Shown here: positions 1 to 6,202 of the stretch, one piece after another
Layout: each line of letters starts with the position of its first letter
Position numbering within the stretch: position 1 is the stretch's first letter
Origin: GWC2-56-14 sp043731355
GTDB lineage: Bacteria > Nitrospirota > UBA9217
Direction of reading: 5' to 3'
Assembly: GCA_043731355.1 (NCBI GenBank)
Contig: JAYTJE010000151.1
Location: 1 to 10,700, forward strand
Length of the DNA stretch: 10,700 bases
Notes under the pieces: model-generated
Told to the model about the DNA's origin: nothing
Database searches by the model: none
The model's input: the letters and a program-made list of their open reading frames with translations, nothing else
Made by a program: the position numbers and the translations under genes

Positions 1-300
1 GGAGCGATGAAATTTCTTTTCCACCCACTCAGCGACACCTTGAATCAGCTCTTCATCAGAACGTTTTGCGCTGTTTGCAGCGCGCCCAGCCTTTTGCTCC
101 TCCTTCGGGACGCGAGAAATGTAACTCACGGGGCGCATAGATGCCTGAACTTCAACGTGACGGCAATCAGCAATTTTATCCATTTGCCATTTGACAGCGA
201 GCAGATCAATTTCTTGAACACCCATCTTGATACCACGGATAGTGAAGTAGCCCTGTCGGTTGAGCCACTCTTCAACGATTTCTTCAGCAAGTAGAGCCAT
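1..300 (-). CDS. Partial small protein with a PD-(D/E)XK nuclease-like core (C-terminus cut by window edge)
   Basis: The first 100 codons are open to the left edge with no stop, so the C-terminus is missing. The protein starts MALLAEEIVEEWLNRQGYF, giving an N-terminal helix, then GVQEIDLLAV (residues 27-36) and HVEVQAS (48-54). Acidic E30/D32 on one strand followed by E50-x-Q52 on the next matches the spacing of a PD-(D/E)XK nuclease core, with Q in place of the usual K. This is a fold-level resemblance only and I do not recognise a named family. The tail is basic and helical. The start has only a weak purine-rich stretch (GAAAGAAAACA) before it. It follows the gene at 419-784 on the same strand after 118 bp that hold the palindrome array, so expression is probably controlled there. 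That the reading frame is real is likely; the nuclease assignment is tentative. Confidence 0.7.
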   Translation of the reverse strand, partial: MALLAEEIVEEWLNRQGYFTIRGIKMGVQEIDLLAVKWQMDKIADCRHVEVQASMRPVSYISRVPKEEQKAGRAANSAKRSDEELIQGVAEWVEKKFHRS

Positions 301-343
301 TGTTTTCTTTCACGCCCAACCAGTTATTGACTATAAGCAACCG

Positions 344-461
344 GTTTGTAATAGTATAAGCAAGTTTGTAATATTACAAACCGGTTTATAATATTACAAA
401 CTTCCATGGTTTGTAGTATTACAAACCAGACTTGTTCACTCGGGTTTGTACTATTACAAAC
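344..461. repeat. Array of five 18-bp palindromic sites (operator array or iterons)
   Basis: Five copies of GTTTGTAATATTACAAAC start at 344, 364, 384, 409 and 444. The copy at 364-381 is a perfect palindrome. Those at 384, 409 and 444 each differ at one base, and that at 344 at three. Start-to-start distances are 20, 20, 25 and 35 bp, so the first three sit on the same DNA face. The array lies just upstream of the minus-strand gene starting at 300 and extends into the 3' end of the gene at 419-784: its TAA stop lies in the fourth site and the fifth site is coding. This suits cooperative binding of a dimeric repressor. No regulator for it is identifiable in the window. Confidence 0.85.
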
Positions 462-784
462 TTTTCCAATTCAGTGCCCTTGATTTTACCGTATTCGATA
501 TACCATGCCTTTGCTTCCGGATTCCATTTCCCCTGTGCCGACTTGGCTTGGTCTCGCAAAGCCGTATCCCGAAAGCCTATACGCACCGGGACGAGCGTAT
601 TGTCCATGTAACGGCACTGCGTTGGCGTCCATGGCTTTCTCTCAATGATTAACTCAACCGTTTTCATCCGGGTTTGGCTCAGTTCGTCGTACCTATAGCG
701 AACGCAGAGGAGCGCGTCGCCGTATTCGGCGACCAGATTTTTTGTCCCTTTCTGGCCAGGTAGCAGTTTTGATCTTGCTGTCAT
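419..784 (-). CDS. Conserved-looking hypothetical protein, 121 aa
   Basis: I do not recognise a functional family. The start is ATG at 784 (MTARSKLLPGQKGTK) because GAGG lies seven bases upstream; an ATG at 853 would add an unlikely hydrophobic leader without a better ribosome site. The protein has no signal peptide or membrane segment. It is basic and rich in beta-strand-like segments, with LLCVRYRYDE and KTVELIIERKPW in the first half and a GKWNPEAKAWYIEYGKIKG segment near residue 90. A consensus promoter lies about 100 bp upstream. The final codons and stop overlap two palindromes of the array at 344-461, so a protein bound there could act as a roadblock at the end of this gene as well as an operator for the next. 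It may form a two-gene unit with the nuclease-like gene ending upstream of position 300. Confidence 0.75.
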   Translation of the reverse strand: MTARSKLLPGQKGTKNLVAEYGDALLCVRYRYDELSQTRMKTVELIIERKPWTPTQCRYMDNTLVPVRIGFRDTALRDQAKSAQGKWNPEAKAWYIEYGKIKGTELEKFVIVQTRVNKSGL

Positions 785-882
785 TGCAATCCTCGAAACA
801 ACGGTAAAACTCCTTGATTCGGAGAAAATCAGAAAAAATGCGAGTATCAACAAAAAGTTCCGGCGAAAGAAGTGCCGAAAAA

Positions 883-911
883 ACTATATTTTATTTACTC
901 CTGCAAGTCAA
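883..911 (-). promoter_or_regulatory. Sigma-70-type promoter for the 419-784 gene
   Basis: On the minus strand TTGACT (906-911) is followed after exactly 17 bp by TATAGT (883-888), five of six matches in each box. Transcription would start near 876, leaving a 5' untranslated leader of about 90 bases before the ATG at 784. Confidence 0.6.
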
Positions 912-984
912 GGTGTATTTGTTTTTTCATTGCATCGGCCGGGTTCGAATTCCAGGCGTGAAGGGGGCAATCTTAACGGCGGGC

Positions 985-1013
985 GTTCACTTGATATGTG
1001 AACGAATGTTCAC
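985..1013. promoter_or_regulatory. Two overlapping inverted repeats, TetR-type operator candidate
   Basis: GTTCAC at 985-990, GTGAAC at 998-1003 and GTTCAC at 1008-1013 make two overlapping inverted repeats that share the middle arm: 6-7-6 (985-1003) and 6-4-6 (998-1013). The 16-bp GTGAACGAATGTTCAC resembles operators of TetR-family repressors. It lies in the 271-bp gap (785-1055) downstream of the FmdE-family gene. Apart from this and the promoter at 883-911 I see nothing in that gap. Weak -10-like hexamers flank it (TATAGT on the minus strand at 1012-1017, TATAAT on the plus strand at 1031-1036), but no gene start fits either. Confidence 0.4.
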
Positions 1014-1055
1014 TATACGGAAACCCCATATATAATGAATTGCCCGGCAGCTTCT

Positions 1056-1646
1056 TTAGCGTGCCTCAAAACAGGGAATACAGACGGTTTTACCCTCTTT
1101 TTTACGGCCGCGGGATTCCATGAACTTCTCGTTGCACACGGCGCAGCGCAGGGAAGCGCGTATCTTCGCCTCCGCGGGAGGCGGCGCGGCAACAGCCGTG
1201 ATGGTCAGGAGCTCCTTTTCCTCGGCCTGGAGAATGGCCGCGGCTTTTTCCATTTTATACTGTTCCAGCTCACGCGCCACATTCTCCCCCGTCTCCTGAC
1301 GTTTTCTGAGCGCGGGAAAACGGCTGTCGTTCTCAAAACCCCGGTAGTCCTCGGAGATGCGCACACCTTGTCCGGTCCTGCGATTATAGAAAGTATAGAC
1401 GTGCTTGCCGTAGTCCCGGAAGATAAGGTTTCCCTTGCCGAAGGTGCAGCCCGTGATGTACTGGATCGCGTCAACCGAGCACGAGTTGTTCTCTACCACC
1501 GCCACGAGCTCTTCATCCCGCGGGCGGCCGGCCTGAAGCTCCCGGAGCGCGGCCTTTGCCACGCGATAGCCCAGCGCAAGCCCCGGGCAGAGGTGCCCAT
1601 GGAACTGGACGGTCTCGCGAAGATCAGCTTCGAAATTATTCTGCAT
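1056..1646 (-). CDS. FmdE-family protein with C-terminal zinc ribbon
   Basis: This 196-aa protein belongs to the family named after subunit E of molybdenum formylmethanofuran dehydrogenase, which also occurs widely in bacteria without methanogenesis. Visible family features are FHGHLCPGLALGYR (15-28), VENNSCSVDAIQYITGC (51-67, with C56 and C67) and FGKGNLIFRDYGKHVYTFYN (69-88). A treble-clef or zinc-ribbon tail follows, with CxxC pairs at C168/C171 and C189/C192, joined by a helical and Ala/Pro-rich linker (120-165). I chose ATG 1646 because AAGGAG lies six bases upstream; an ATG at 1679 has no such site. It is the last gene of the nickel-uptake operon, 44 bp after the His-rich gene, which suggests a role in metal handling or in maturing a metalloenzyme. 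The family is secure; the biochemical role is unknown. Confidence 0.9.
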   Translation of the reverse strand: MQNNFEADLRETVQFHGHLCPGLALGYRVAKAALRELQAGRPRDEELVAVVENNSCSVDAIQYITGCTFGKGNLIFRDYGKHVYTFYNRRTGQGVRISEDYRGFENDSRFPALRKRQETGENVARELEQYKMEKAAAILQAEEKELLTITAVAAPPPAEAKIRASLRCAVCNEKFMESRGRKKEGKTVCIPCFEAR

Positions 1647-1690
1647 CTCCAACTCCTTCTTACCTTCCAACCTTCTCACCTTCTCACCTG

Positions 1691-1975
1691 CTACTTTATC
1701 AGCACCAGCTTCGCCGCCAGGATCGCCTTTGCCCGTTTCAAATGGTCCTTCACTGATTCGCTTTCGTCGATGGCAAGGTGTATCTCTTTTGCAATCTCCA
1801 CTTCATTGGCTTCGCTCGCCTTCGCAGCCCACTCTTTGTAGCTTTCCGCATGGCTGTCGCTGTGCTCGACCCAGTGCTCAAGCATGGCCAGCAGCTTGCG
1901 CAGCGTTTCTGTTCCGGCATCCGCATGTCCGTGGGCATGCTCGTGGGCATGGTGATGTTGGTGATTGTCGTGCAT
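1691..1975 (-). CDS. Small His-rich putative nickel-binding protein
   Basis: The 94-aa protein opens with about 20 residues rich in histidine (MHDNHQHHHAHEHAHGH), a typical soft binding tail for Ni, Co or Zn. The rest is predicted helical and amphipathic, with EHWVEHSDSHAESYKEWA (33-50) and an EIAKEIHLAIDESESVKDHLKRA stretch, so a small helical bundle is likely. There is no signal peptide, so it should be cytoplasmic. A strong GGGAGG site sits just before the ATG. It lies 21 bp after nikR and 44 bp before the FmdE-family gene in the same operon. Small proteins of this kind accompany Ni/Co ECF transporters in other bacteria. A buffer or chaperone role for imported nickel is inferred from composition and context. 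Confidence 0.85.
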   Translation of the reverse strand: MHDNHQHHHAHEHAHGHADAGTETLRKLLAMLEHWVEHSDSHAESYKEWAAKASEANEVEIAKEIHLAIDESESVKDHLKRAKAILAAKLVLIK

Positions 1976-1996
1976 GGTCCCTCCCTGATTGGCCGA

Positions 1997-2416
1997 CTAC
2001 ACCAATTCCTTCCCGGTCGTCGTCATGGTCAATTTTCCGTGCTTGACCCCCCGGACGCCGATAAGCCGGTCCGCGATTTTTCGGATCTCCCTGCTTTTGC
2101 CCTTCACCACCAGCACCTCAAGACAATTATGGGCATCGAGATGGACATGGAGCGCCGAGATGATCTGATGAAAAGATTTGTGCTGCATGTCCGTAAGGGC
2201 ATGGTCCAGTTCCCGGGTATGGTGGTTGTAGACAAGCGTGATGGTCCCGACCGTGTCCTCGTCCCCGCCCTCCCACTCTTCACCAACCAGCCGGTCGCGG
2301 ATCAGATCGCGAATGGCTTCGGAGCGGTTTTTATACCCTTTGCGGGAAATAAGCGAATCATACTTCTTCATAAGCTGGCCGTCGATGGAAACGCCGAAGC
2401 GGACAAGGTCTGACAT
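1997..2416 (-). CDS. nikR: Nickel-responsive transcriptional regulator NikR
   Basis: NikR is a tetrameric ribbon-helix-helix repressor that binds operator DNA when loaded with nickel. The N-terminal DNA-binding part is MSDLVRFGVSIDGQLMKKYD followed by helices to about residue 48, with NRSEAIRDLIRD typical of the family. The C-terminal ACT-like metal domain carries H79, H90, H92 and C98 (LHVHLDAHNC), aligning with E. coli ligands H76, H87, H89 and C95, so the high-affinity site is intact. Length, 139 aa, is normal. The start is ATG 2416, with AGGAGG five bases upstream; the frame extends to 2500 but that extension is intergenic sequence. It sits inside the transporter operon, 77 bp after cbiO, so it is probably autoregulated through the operator at 5965-5991. 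Confidence 0.96.
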   Translation of the reverse strand: MSDLVRFGVSIDGQLMKKYDSLISRKGYKNRSEAIRDLIRDRLVGEEWEGGDEDTVGTITLVYNHHTRELDHALTDMQHKSFHQIISALHVHLDAHNCLEVLVVKGKSREIRKIADRLIGVRGVKHGKLTMTTTGKELV

Positions 2417-2493
2417 GGAAACCTCCTGGGATGCTGCTGATGAACCGCGATTCAATATCTTAAATCTTGAATTTTTAATCTTGAGTATGCTCG

Positions 2494-3228
2494 TTAGCAC
2501 CGCTGCAGCGACAGCGGCAGTTCAAGGTTGTTCTCCTCCATCAGCGTTTTATCGGAGAGGATCGCCTTTGACGGACCGTCGGCAACAACGATGCCGTCCC
2601 GGATAACAATGCAGCGGGCGCAGACGTCGAGAATGAGGTCAAGATCGTGGGAAGCGATGATTTTCGTATGCACAAACGTCTTGAGCATGGTAATAAGCGC
2701 TCTTCTGGATTTTGGGTCGAGGTACGCAGCGGGCTCGTCCATGACCAGGATGTCGGGTTCCATGGCAATGACCGCGGCAATGGCCACGGCGCTTTTCTGA
2801 CCGCCCGAAAGGTGGTGCGGCGGTTTGTCCCGGAGCTCCAGACAATTGACCGTATTCAGAGCGTCCATAACTCGCTTCTGAACGCACTCAGGCGTCATGC
2901 CAAGGTTAAGAGGGCCGAAAGCGACATCCTCGGATACGGTCGGCATGAAAAGCTGGTCATCGGGATTTTGGAACACGATGCCGACCTTTCTGCGGACCTC
3001 CTGCCGCGTGGACTTCCGGAGCTCGATGTCGCCGATCGTCACGGTCCCTTTGGACGGCAGGAAATAGCCGTTTATATGCAGCAGGAGCGTTGACTTGCCG
3101 GAACCATTGGCGCCCACGATGCCTACCGATTCCCCGTGAGTGATCCGGAACGAAACGCCCTTCAGCGCCTGTGATCCGTCGGGATAATGATAAAATACAT
3201 CCTTGAACTCGACAAAATGATGACTCAT
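2494..3228 (-). CDS. cbiO: ECF transporter ATP-binding protein (CbiO/NikO)
   Basis: This is the ATPase that powers Ni/Co import through the ECF complex at the cytoplasmic face of the inner membrane. All ABC motifs are present in 244 residues: Walker A GANGSGKS (39-46), Q-loop with Q87 in VFQNPDDQLF, signature LSGGQ (140-144), Walker B ILVMDE (160-165) and switch histidine H194 in ASHDLD. PDDQLF after the Q-loop is typical of the ECF A-component. The start codon overlaps the cbiQ stop as ATGA (3225-3228), implying translational coupling, and GGAG lies eight bases upstream. It is a single ATPase, so the complex should contain two copies. NikR in the operon makes nickel the likely substrate, hence NikO; cobalt cannot be excluded. 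Confidence 0.95.
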   Translation of the reverse strand: MSHHFVEFKDVFYHYPDGSQALKGVSFRITHGESVGIVGANGSGKSTLLLHINGYFLPSKGTVTIGDIELRKSTRQEVRRKVGIVFQNPDDQLFMPTVSEDVAFGPLNLGMTPECVQKRVMDALNTVNCLELRDKPPHHLSGGQKSAVAIAAVIAMEPDILVMDEPAAYLDPKSRRALITMLKTFVHTKIIASHDLDLILDVCARCIVIRDGIVVADGPSKAILSDKTLMEENNLELPLSLQRC

Positions 3229-4034
3229 GGCAATCGCTCCCGTGCAAAGGACCCGATCATTCCCGTGACGGGGACGAGCCGGAAGAGGAGGAGAAGCGCG
3301 AGGGTGGCAAGCATATACAGGATATCGGCAGGTCTGAACCGATACTGCTTAACCGAAGGGATATCTCCGTTGAAACCGCGGGACAGCATGGCGCTGTAGA
3401 TCCGTTCCGCCCGCTCCACGGTCCTGAGAAATAGGGCACCGATAAGCCGGGCGGCTACCTTTATCCCGCGGCCTCTGCCGTCAAAAGACCGCAGATCACG
3501 CGCCCGTACCAGGCGCATCGCCTCCTCAATGAGCACGAAGAGGTACCGGTAGAGAAAAAGCAGTTGCGCGATGAACAGCGCAGGCACACCGAGCCTGCGG
3601 AGCGCATGACAGATGCCCGGAAAAGACGTGGTTGCGATCAAAAGGAGCGCAGCGCTGATAGTCAGCGTGAACTTTATCAGGATCGTAAAAAAAGACAGCC
3701 AGCCCGCGGACAGCGGGATCCCGGCAATAAGCGCAACCGTCTTTGTGTCGATGATCGGGTTAAAAATGCCGATAAAGACGGCAAAGGGAGAAACGATAAT
3801 AATTTTTTTCAGGAGAAAGCCGGCGGGAATGTCTCCGAGGGTGGTCAGCAGGACCGGGAACAGAAAGAACGGCATGAGCGCGGCAAGCTCGTACTTGGGA
3901 AAGGAGATGACCGTGAAGAGAAACAGCATCGTGCAGACGACCTTCGCGCGCGGGTCCAGGCGGTGAACAACAGTGTCCTGATACGACAGCCGGTCGAGCC
4001 GGCCAAGGTTGAAATATGTTTCGTCAAAGCTCAT
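3225..4034 (-). CDS. cbiQ: ECF transporter transmembrane T-component (CbiQ/NikQ)
   Basis: This is the energy-coupling membrane subunit that links the substrate-binding NikMN to the ATPase. It has 269 residues. A cytoplasmic N-terminus contains the family pattern HRLDPRAKV (24-32), followed by about five hydrophobic helices (roughly 33-62, 74-94, 97-135, 150-170 and 238-258). The coupling region has the two short Arg motifs of T-components, here ARD (178-180) and SRG (218-220, in AMLSRGFNG), which dock into the ATPase grooves. Its ATG overlaps the cbiM stop codon by four bases (ATGA, 4031-4034), and its own stop overlaps the cbiO start in the same way. This spacing fits equimolar synthesis of the complex. 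No defects are visible. Confidence 0.94.
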   Translation of the reverse strand: MSFDETYFNLGRLDRLSYQDTVVHRLDPRAKVVCTMLFLFTVISFPKYELAALMPFFLFPVLLTTLGDIPAGFLLKKIIIVSPFAVFIGIFNPIIDTKTVALIAGIPLSAGWLSFFTILIKFTLTISAALLLIATTSFPGICHALRRLGVPALFIAQLLFLYRYLFVLIEEAMRLVRARDLRSFDGRGRGIKVAARLIGALFLRTVERAERIYSAMLSRGFNGDIPSVKQYRFRPADILYMLATLALLLLFRLVPVTGMIGSFARERLP

Positions 4035-5071
4035 CGTCTCTTGCCCCTGACCGTTCTGATCACCATGCCAATCAGCACGATGAACGCGAGCGCCATGCCC
4101 GCTCCGAGGAGGCCGGCTACTGAAGTCCCCGCCTCCACGCCAGGCCAGGAGGGGCCTGCCCCTTCGTGTTTCAGCCCATTCGCCGTCGGTTTAATGTTGT
4201 AATCAGGGAGAAACGCGGTCTTTTCCTGTATCCTCTTGATTGCCGGCGCGGGGCCTTGTTCCTGTTCAACAAGTTCGGTCTTCCCCGTGACCTTCTTAAT
4301 TGACCACTCAAGTCCGTCAGGATGGGTGGAAGCAAACCAGGAGAGCACACCGCCGGTTACGATCGCCAGCACGACGAACCCCATAACAACCTGTTTAATC
4401 GATATTGCGGAGCTCAGCGGGCGGGAAGCCGCAATGCTTTCCAATATCTCAGGTCGTGTGGAACGGACATAGTTGATCACTCCGGCGGTGATGACTCCCT
4501 CGACAAGGCCGATCGCAAGATGGATCGGCTGCATAAGAAGAACAAAGGTACGGAAAGGCAGTTCGCTCTTGCCCGACAGCAGCGTCTCCATGACGACCGA
4601 GAAAGCGCCCAGCTGAAACGCAAGAACAGCGCAGAGGACCGAGGCCGCCAGGATCCGCGCTGGACTTTTACCGGCGCCCGCCAGCGGCCGGTAGATCAGC
4701 GGATAGATGATAAAGCAGGGATAGACCCCCATGTTCCAGATATTGCAGCCGAGCGCAAGCAGTCCGCCGTCGGCGAAGAAAAGCCCCTGGACCGTGATCA
4801 CCGAGGCAATGGCAAGAAAGGCCGCATACGGTCCCAGAAGGATCGCGAGGATCATGCCGCCGCCGATGTGCCCGCTCGAACCCGTTCCCGGGATCGTGAA
4901 ATTGATCATTTGCGAAGCGAAAATGAACGCGCCGAGGACGCCCATCAAGGGGATCATCCTGTCGTCCAGGGTTTCCTTCAGTTTTTTCGAAGCATATCCG
5001 AGCGCCGCCGCGGTCCCGACCCAGAAGGCCGCCCCGACCGCCGGGGAGAGCAAAGCATCCGCCATATGCAT
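4031..5071 (-). CDS. cbiM: Nickel/cobalt ECF substrate-binding protein, CbiM-NikN (PDGLE) fusion
   Basis: This is the substrate-capture subunit of the Ni/Co ECF importer in the inner membrane. Residues 1 to about 215 are CbiM/NikM: MHMADALLSP, GSSGHIGGGM with H68, and QPIHLAIGLVEGVIT (181-195). The start is fixed at ATG 5071 because the metal site in this family uses the N-terminal amine and His2, and AAGGAG lies eight bases upstream; the much longer open frame to 5332 is antisense to the barrel gene. Residues 225-346 form a NikN-like part: a membrane helix, the diagnostic HPDGLE (250-255), a periplasmic loop, a last helix (about 316-338) and a basic RGKRR tail. Fusing M and N into one 346-aa chain is known for nickel systems and supports nickel over cobalt. 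It follows the barrel gene by 26 bp. Confidence 0.95.
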   Translation of the reverse strand: MHMADALLSPAVGAAFWVGTAAALGYASKKLKETLDDRMIPLMGVLGAFIFASQMINFTIPGTGSSGHIGGGMILAILLGPYAAFLAIASVITVQGLFFADGGLLALGCNIWNMGVYPCFIIYPLIYRPLAGAGKSPARILAASVLCAVLAFQLGAFSVVMETLLSGKSELPFRTFVLLMQPIHLAIGLVEGVITAGVINYVRSTRPEILESIAASRPLSSAISIKQVVMGFVVLAIVTGGVLSWFASTHPDGLEWSIKKVTGKTELVEQEQGPAPAIKRIQEKTAFLPDYNIKPTANGLKHEGAGPSWPGVEAGTSVAGLLGAGMALAFIVLIGMVIRTVRGKRR

Positions 5072-5097
5072 GGTCGTTACTCCTTGTGTTTCCGGCG

Positions 5098-5895
5098 TTA
5101 GAAACGCAGCGTGACGCCGGCAAGCAGCGTCAGGTCGGTCTCCGGCCCGTTCAGGCCCTTCTTGACGCCGGCGTCGAGGTCGAAGTTCTCCGTGATGCCG
5201 TACACCACGCCCAGCAGGCCGAAGCGGGGCTTCAGTTTCCTCAGCACGTCCGGGTTCCGCTCCTGCCCGATATTCGCCACCAGGCGCAGACGCTCGGCGA
5301 GCTCGTACTCCGCGGCAAGCGAGAGGTGGCACAGGTTCTCGCGCTCGCCGACCCTGTTATTGTTCCGCATAACGCCGAAGTTCAGGTGCAGGACCACGGG
5401 CTTAAGCTCCTGGGTGGCGATCATGAAGGCGCTCAAACCGTACTTGCCCGCGCCGAGCCCCCTGCGTTCGCTGCCCGTAGGAGCGCTGACACCAGGCTTC
5501 ATTGCCAGGCTCAGGCCCTCGCGCTCATAGAAACGCCATTTCAGCTCAAGCGAGACATCGCCCCGGCCTTTCTCGCTGGACCGTGCGGCTGCGCCGGCAA
5601 GCAGGTCCGTTTCGTTCGATACGACGCGAAAGTAGGGTACGCCGATTACCGCATCGAGGGCGTCCGTAACGCCGTAGGTAAGCGCTGCCGCGGTCTCAAA
5701 GGTCCGCTCGACCGTTTCAACGCCCGCCGACACCTCACTGTCGGCCCCGTACTCGCCATTTACTTCCAGCTGAAACTTGCCAGAGCCCAGCGTACCGGCA
5801 TCGTCCGTGATCAGCGGATGAGCGGCCCGCGCCGATGAAGGGGCCAACAGCGCGATATAAAATACCACCATCAAGCCCAACGTGCTGCGCAGCAT
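5098..5895 (-). CDS. Predicted outer-membrane beta-barrel protein, first gene of the nickel operon
   Basis: The 265-aa product has a Sec signal peptide (MLRSTLGLMVVFYIALLAP, cleavage likely after SARA at residue 24). The mature protein starts AHPLITDDAGTLGSGKFQLE and continues with alternating polar/hydrophobic strands and turns, ending in VTLRF. A terminal phenylalanine is the usual signal for outer-membrane barrel insertion. It resembles the broad 'transporter'/MetA-pathway barrel group (Pfam Phenol_MetA_deg type), as far as can be judged by eye. ATG 5895 is preferred over ATG 5913 because AGGAG lies just upstream and the signal peptide then has a normal n-region. It is directly downstream of the NikR-type operator and 26 bp before the transporter genes, so it probably lets nickel or a nickel complex cross the outer membrane. 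That function is inferred from position only. Confidence 0.85.
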   Translation of the reverse strand: MLRSTLGLMVVFYIALLAPSSARAAHPLITDDAGTLGSGKFQLEVNGEYGADSEVSAGVETVERTFETAAALTYGVTDALDAVIGVPYFRVVSNETDLLAGAAARSSEKGRGDVSLELKWRFYEREGLSLAMKPGVSAPTGSERRGLGAGKYGLSAFMIATQELKPVVLHLNFGVMRNNNRVGERENLCHLSLAAEYELAERLRLVANIGQERNPDVLRKLKPRFGLLGVVYGITENFDLDAGVKKGLNGPETDLTLLAGVTLRF

Positions 5896-5964
5896 AAAGC
5901 TCTCCTTTTGCAACAGTAATGTGTTTGGCGTCCAGAACCGGAGGACCGCCGTCCAGCCCCTATA

Positions 5965-5991
5965 GTGCTACTTTTTTTAATTTAATAGCAC
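5965..5991. promoter_or_regulatory. Candidate NikR operator
   Basis: GTGCTA (5965-5970) and TAGCAC (5986-5991) form a perfect 6-bp inverted repeat separated by 15 AT-rich bases. The half-sites are 21 bp apart, two helical turns, close to the 22 bp of the E. coli NikR site (GTATGA-N16-TCATAC). It covers the -10 box of the operon promoter and lies about 70 bp before the first gene, ideal for repression by nickel-loaded NikR encoded in the same operon. Confidence 0.75.
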
Positions 5992-6010
5992 AATCAGGGA
6001 ATGCTGTCAA
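5982..6010 (-). promoter_or_regulatory. Promoter of the nickel operon
   Basis: On the minus strand a perfect -35 box TTGACA (6005-6010) is followed after 17 bp by TATTAA (5982-5987). Transcription would begin near 5975, giving a leader of about 80 bases before the ATG at 5895. The -10 box lies within the candidate NikR operator. In the rest of this 307-bp intergenic region (5896-6202) I see the divergent promoter at 6121-6149 and small inverted repeats, but no further gene. Confidence 0.75.
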
Positions 6011-6120
6011 CTCGTATCTTCAGGTAATACACTGCCGGGACCAAGTGTAAAAAAAACTCCTGCCGCAGCGCGGGAGGACCGTACCACTGGCACCGGGATA
6101 GTTTCCCGCAAGAAAACATC

Positions 6121-6149
6121 TTGACAAAAAGAACATGGTTTGATACCTT
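6121..6149 (+). promoter_or_regulatory. Promoter of the exported barrel-like protein
   Basis: TTGACA (6121-6126) is followed after 17 bp by TACCTT (6144-6149), preceded by TG at 6141-6142, an extended -10 element that compensates for the weak hexamer. The predicted start near 6156 gives a leader of about 47 bases. An inverted repeat CGGGA-N5-TCCCG (6094-6108) lies just upstream of the -35 box and could bind a regulator. Confidence 0.6.
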
Positions 6150-6202
6150 TACTACACTATCGACCGCAATTTTTACTTCACTACGAGTTAAGGAGGTTTC
6201 AC

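Noticed and set aside
344..461. CRISPR array
   Set aside because: Repeats are only 18 bp, palindromic, and separated by 2, 2, 7 and 17 bases, far too short and unequal for spacers.
939..956. tRNA 3' end or attachment site (CCGGGTTCGAATTCCAGG)
   Set aside because: It looks like a T-arm, but the stem has a mismatch and no acceptor, anticodon arm or CCA end surrounds it.
1035..1841. 268-aa plus-strand open frame
   Set aside because: It is antisense to the FmdE-family and His-rich genes, has no ribosome-binding site and no recognisable domain.
4322..5101. 259-aa plus-strand open frame
   Set aside because: It is a charged, low-complexity shadow of cbiM in a GC-rich region.
5072..5332. 87-residue N-terminal extension of CbiM
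   Set aside because: The extension is Arg/Pro-rich antisense of the barrel gene, and it would remove the His2 needed at the N-terminus for metal binding.
6049..6077. Minus-strand terminator (imperfect hairpin followed by T8)
   Set aside because: The stem is only four pairs plus two after a mismatch, and no minus-strand gene ends here.
6089..6110. Sigma-54 promoter starting TGGCAC
   Set aside because: The required GC at the -12 position is not at the right spacing.
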